Shown here one piece after another: positions 61,953-64,000 of a DNA stretch of 64,000 nucleotides. Under the pieces are notes generated by a model, which saw only the letters and a program-made list of their open reading frames with translations, was not told the DNA's origin and made no database searches. The DNA is from an uncultured Aquimarina sp. (GTDB lineage Bacteria > Bacteroidota > Bacteroidia > Flavobacteriales > Flavobacteriaceae): contig CANMTP010000020.1 in assembly GCA_947500845.1 (NCBI GenBank), positions 1 to 64,000 of the forward strand, written 5' to 3'. The translations under genes were made by a program, and so were the position numbers. The stretch's first letter is position 1. Each line of letters opens with the position of its first letter.

Positions 61953-63362
61953 ATGGCAAGAAAAAATCGAAGACAAATCTTTGAGAAGATAGAAATAATT
62001 GATGCAGGTGCAAAGGGAAAAAGTATTGCCAAAGCTCCTGATGGAAAAGTTATCCTTGTAAGTAATGCAGTACCCGGTGATATAGCAGATATCCAAACTA
62101 CCAAAAAACGTAAAGCTTACTACGAAGGATCTGCAACCAAGTTTCATAAACAATCTGATAAACGTGTTGAACCTACTTGCAAGCATTTTGGAACATGTGG
62201 TGGATGCAAATGGCAATTCATGGGTTATGAACACCAATTGGCCTATAAGCAAAAAGAGGTTGTGAATAATCTTACTAGATTGGGAAAAATTGAGCTCCCT
62301 GATGTATCTCCCATTCTAGGGTCTGAAAAACAGTTTTTCTACAGAAATAAAATGGAATTTTCATTTAGTGATAGCCGATGGTTAACATTAGATGAAATTC
62401 AAAGTGACACCGAAATTGAAAATCGTAATGCATTAGGTTTTCATATTCCGGGAATGTGGGATAAAATTTTGGATATTGATACTTGCTATCTTCAGGAAGA
62501 TCCAAGTAATGCAATAAGAAATAAAGTTAAAACATTTGCTACACAAAATAAACTACAATTTTATAATGCACGAAAACAAGATGGTTTTTTAAGAACGCTA
62601 ATGATTCGAATTTCGTCTACAGGAGAAATTATGGTTCTGGTACAATTTTTTCACGAGGATGAAAAGAAAAGAGTATTACTACTGGATTATATTGCTTCAG
62701 AATTCCCCCAGATTACTTCATTACAGTACGTGGTGAATTCAAAAGGAAATGATACTATTTATGATCAAAAAGTAGTCTGTTACAAGGGAAAGGATTATAT
62801 CGAAGAAGAAATGGAAGGACTACGATTTAAAATTAATGCAAAATCATTTTATCAGACTAACTCTGACCAGGCATATGAACTATATAAGGTAACAAGAGAC
62901 TTTGCAGGGCTTACCGGAAATGAGCTTGTGTACGATTTATATACAGGAACAGGAACTATTGCACAGTTTGTCGCTAAGAAAGCAAAGAAGGTGATAGGGG
63001 TTGAAGCTGTTCCTGAAGCAATTGAAGATGCCAAAGAAAATGCAAAAAGAAATGCTATTGATAACGTAGAGTTCTATGTGGGTGATATGAAAAAGGTTTT
63101 TACTAAAGATTTTATTACCGAGCATGGTCAGCCAGAAATAATAATTACTGATCCTCCACGAGATGGGATGCACAAGGATGTTGTGGCACAGCTATTACAT
63201 ATTTCACCTCAGAAAATTGTATATGTAAGTTGCAATAGTGCAACACAAGCACGTGACTTAGCGTTATTAGATGAAATGTACGAGGTCACCAAAATACAGC
63301 CGGTAGACATGTTTCCGCAAACCTATCATGTAGAAAATGTGGTTTTACTAGAAAAAAGATAG
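61953..63362 (+). CDS. rlmD: 23S rRNA (uracil-5-)-methyltransferase RlmD/RumA family
   Basis: The protein has 469 residues. A TRAM-like N-terminal domain (about 5-65) precedes a Fe-S cysteine cluster (C76, C82, C85 in CKHFGTCGGC, and C-Y-L near 170 as the fourth). The SAM domain has VYDLYTGTGTIAQFV, ITDPPRDGMHKDV and the catalytic Cys in VYVSCNSATQARDL. It methylates uracil C5 in 23S rRNA; RlmD and related RlmC/TrmA-like targets cannot be separated by eye. The start is fixed by the normal family N-terminus. Confidence 0.93.
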   Translation: MARKNRRQIFEKIEIIDAGAKGKSIAKAPDGKVILVSNAVPGDIADIQTTKKRKAYYEGSATKFHKQSDKRVEPTCKHFGTCGGCKWQFMGYEHQLAYKQKEVVNNLTRLGKIELPDVSPILGSEKQFFYRNKMEFSFSDSRWLTLDEIQSDTEIENRNALGFHIPGMWDKILDIDTCYLQEDPSNAIRNKVKTFATQNKLQFYNARKQDGFLRTLMIRISSTGEIMVLVQFFHEDEKKRVLLLDYIASEFPQITSLQYVVNSKGNDTIYDQKVVCYKGKDYIEEEMEGLRFKINAKSFYQTNSDQAYELYKVTRDFAGLTGNELVYDLYTGTGTIAQFVAKKAKKVIGVEAVPEAIEDAKENAKRNAIDNVEFYVGDMKKVFTKDFITEHGQPEIIITDPPRDGMHKDVVAQLLHISPQKIVYVSCNSATQARDLALLDEMYEVTKIQPVDMFPQTYHVENVVLLEKR

Positions 63363-63365
63363 TTC

Positions 63366-63881
63366 ATGAAAATTTTTAAAGGTCTTTTATATTGTGCTTG
63401 CATTGCTGTAATCACCTATTCAGCATCTAGTTGCGAACGTGATGATATTTGCGCAGAAGGAACTCCAACGACTCCATTTCTAATCATAAAGTTTATTGAC
63501 GATGTTACCAGAACCGAAATAAAAGCACCCATTGAGTTACAAGTAAGAGCTGTAGGTATCGATGATTTTATAGATATAGGAACGGTAAGTGATTCTATCA
63601 GTATACCGCTTAGGACCAATACCACAAGTACTGCTTTTGAGTTTACAATAAACTCGAACACCGATAATGACACCATACCTGCAAATACCGACATTATAAG
63701 TTTTCAATATACCCCGGTAGAAGAATATGTGAGCAGCGCATGCGGGTTTAGAGTTGTTTATAACGCCATTACATCTTCTGAAGATGAAGCTGGCACAGAC
63801 GGTGATTGGATTAAAGAGATTTCAGTACAACGAAGAGACGTAATAGATGAAACAAACGCACATATTATTATTTTTCATTAG
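63366..63881 (+). CDS. DUF6452 lipoprotein
   Basis: The protein has 171 residues. The signal peptide ends in a lipobox-like ASSC (Cys about 23). The mature protein is beta-rich (PFLIIKFIDDVTRTEIK, ISIPLRTNTTSTAFEF, ISFQYTPVEEYVSSACGF). It matches DUF6452, a family usually found next to DUF6048 downstream of the rRNA methyltransferase in Flavobacteriia. Here it is 3 bases after rlmD and overlaps the next gene by 35 bases. Function unknown; likely outer-membrane related. Confidence 0.82.
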   Translation: MKIFKGLLYCACIAVITYSASSCERDDICAEGTPTTPFLIIKFIDDVTRTEIKAPIELQVRAVGIDDFIDIGTVSDSISIPLRTNTTSTAFEFTINSNTDNDTIPANTDIISFQYTPVEEYVSSACGFRVVYNAITSSEDEAGTDGDWIKEISVQRRDVIDETNAHIIIFH

Positions 63882-64000
63882 CATCCTGTTTTCTGGTAGT
63901 ATTTTTGGCCAGGAAGAAAAGAAAGTAATTCCTTCCGATACATTACCTCCGGCAGAGAAATACGGGCTTAGAGTTGGTGTAGATTTGGCGAGAATAATTC
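63847..64000 (+). CDS. DUF6048-like protein, 5' part only
   Basis: The frame starts at ATG 63847 inside the 3' end of the DUF6452 gene and runs off the right edge after 51 codons. The signal peptide is typical (about 1-22, ending SIFGQ). What follows (EKYGLRVGVDLARII) fits the start of a DUF6048 outer-membrane-type protein. The 35-base overlap suggests translational coupling. The call rests on the N-terminus and the gene neighbourhood only. Confidence 0.7.
   Translation, partial: MKQTHILLFFISILFSGSIFGQEEKKVIPSDTLPPAEKYGLRVGVDLARII

Noticed and set aside
1..64000. tRNA, rRNA, CRISPR array, insertion sequence or prophage
   Set aside because: I read both strands for T-loop motifs, regular spaced repeats, transposase or integrase motifs and phage genes and found none that hold up; a covariance-model search could still find a missed RNA.

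Overview
The window reads as a chromosome segment from a marine member of the Flavobacteriaceae (Bacteroidota). This rests on an AT-rich sequence, promoters with the Bacteroidota -7 element TAnnTTTG (often TATCTTTR), almost no Shine-Dalgarno sequences, several TTG starts, many exported proteins, two proteins with type IX secretion (T9SS) C-terminal domains, an OmpA protein with thrombospondin type 3 repeats, DUF2911, DUF6452/DUF6048 and CCC-motif families, and a DTE proteorhodopsin beside blh. An Aquimarina-like genus is a guess. I see no rRNA, tRNA, CRISPR array, insertion sequence or prophage.

Layout. 1-8.2 kb: an OmpA-type envelope protein, a small exported protein, an AraC regulator, and a leftward run uvrD, a D-threonine aldolase/D-serine dehydratase-like enzyme and a YciO-type protein. 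8.5-15.6 kb: a small conserved protein, a secreted metzincin-like protease with PKD and T9SS domains, then a rightward run of exported DsrE protein, exported M20 amidohydrolase, membrane FMN glutamate-synthase-like protein and a membrane-anchored protein. 15.6-22.6 kb: patatin, M1 aminopeptidase, recG, an exported unknown and two GNAT acetyltransferases. 22.8-32.4 kb: a multidomain secreted endonuclease, an unlisted 53-residue Cys-rich peptide gene, pta-ackA, a DUF2911-TPR protein, a TlpA-like lipoprotein and a charged polyampholyte. 32.6-43.9 kb: pheT, an unusual HTH/DUF4870/beta-lactamase fusion, a TPR protein, gyrA and clpC. 44-47.6 kb: three tandem paralogues (the third lacks its N-terminus), rny, a 6S-like RNA, zapA and a coiled-coil partner. 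47.7-54.3 kb: UDP-galactopyranose mutase, a galactofuranosyltransferase-like protein, an M23 peptidase and a TonB-dependent receptor. 54.3-58.6 kb: cysteine desulfurase, two paralogous lipoproteins, an Smr protein with a small membrane partner, and a DUF2752/CCC pair. 58.7-64 kb: proteorhodopsin divergent from blh, ornithine aminotransferase, an RlmD-type methyltransferase, DUF6452 and the start of a DUF6048 gene.

Functionally most of the window is housekeeping (replication and repair, translation, acetate metabolism, RNA decay, division) mixed with envelope and secretion functions and a compact light-energy module: blh makes the retinal that proteorhodopsin needs. The most unusual items are the HTH-membrane-beta-lactamase fusion with a slippery heptamer at its junction, the orphan Cys-rich peptide gene, the decaying tandem array at 44-45 kb, the 6S-like RNA between zapA and rny, and two paralogous lipoproteins that differ by a calcium-repeat insertion.
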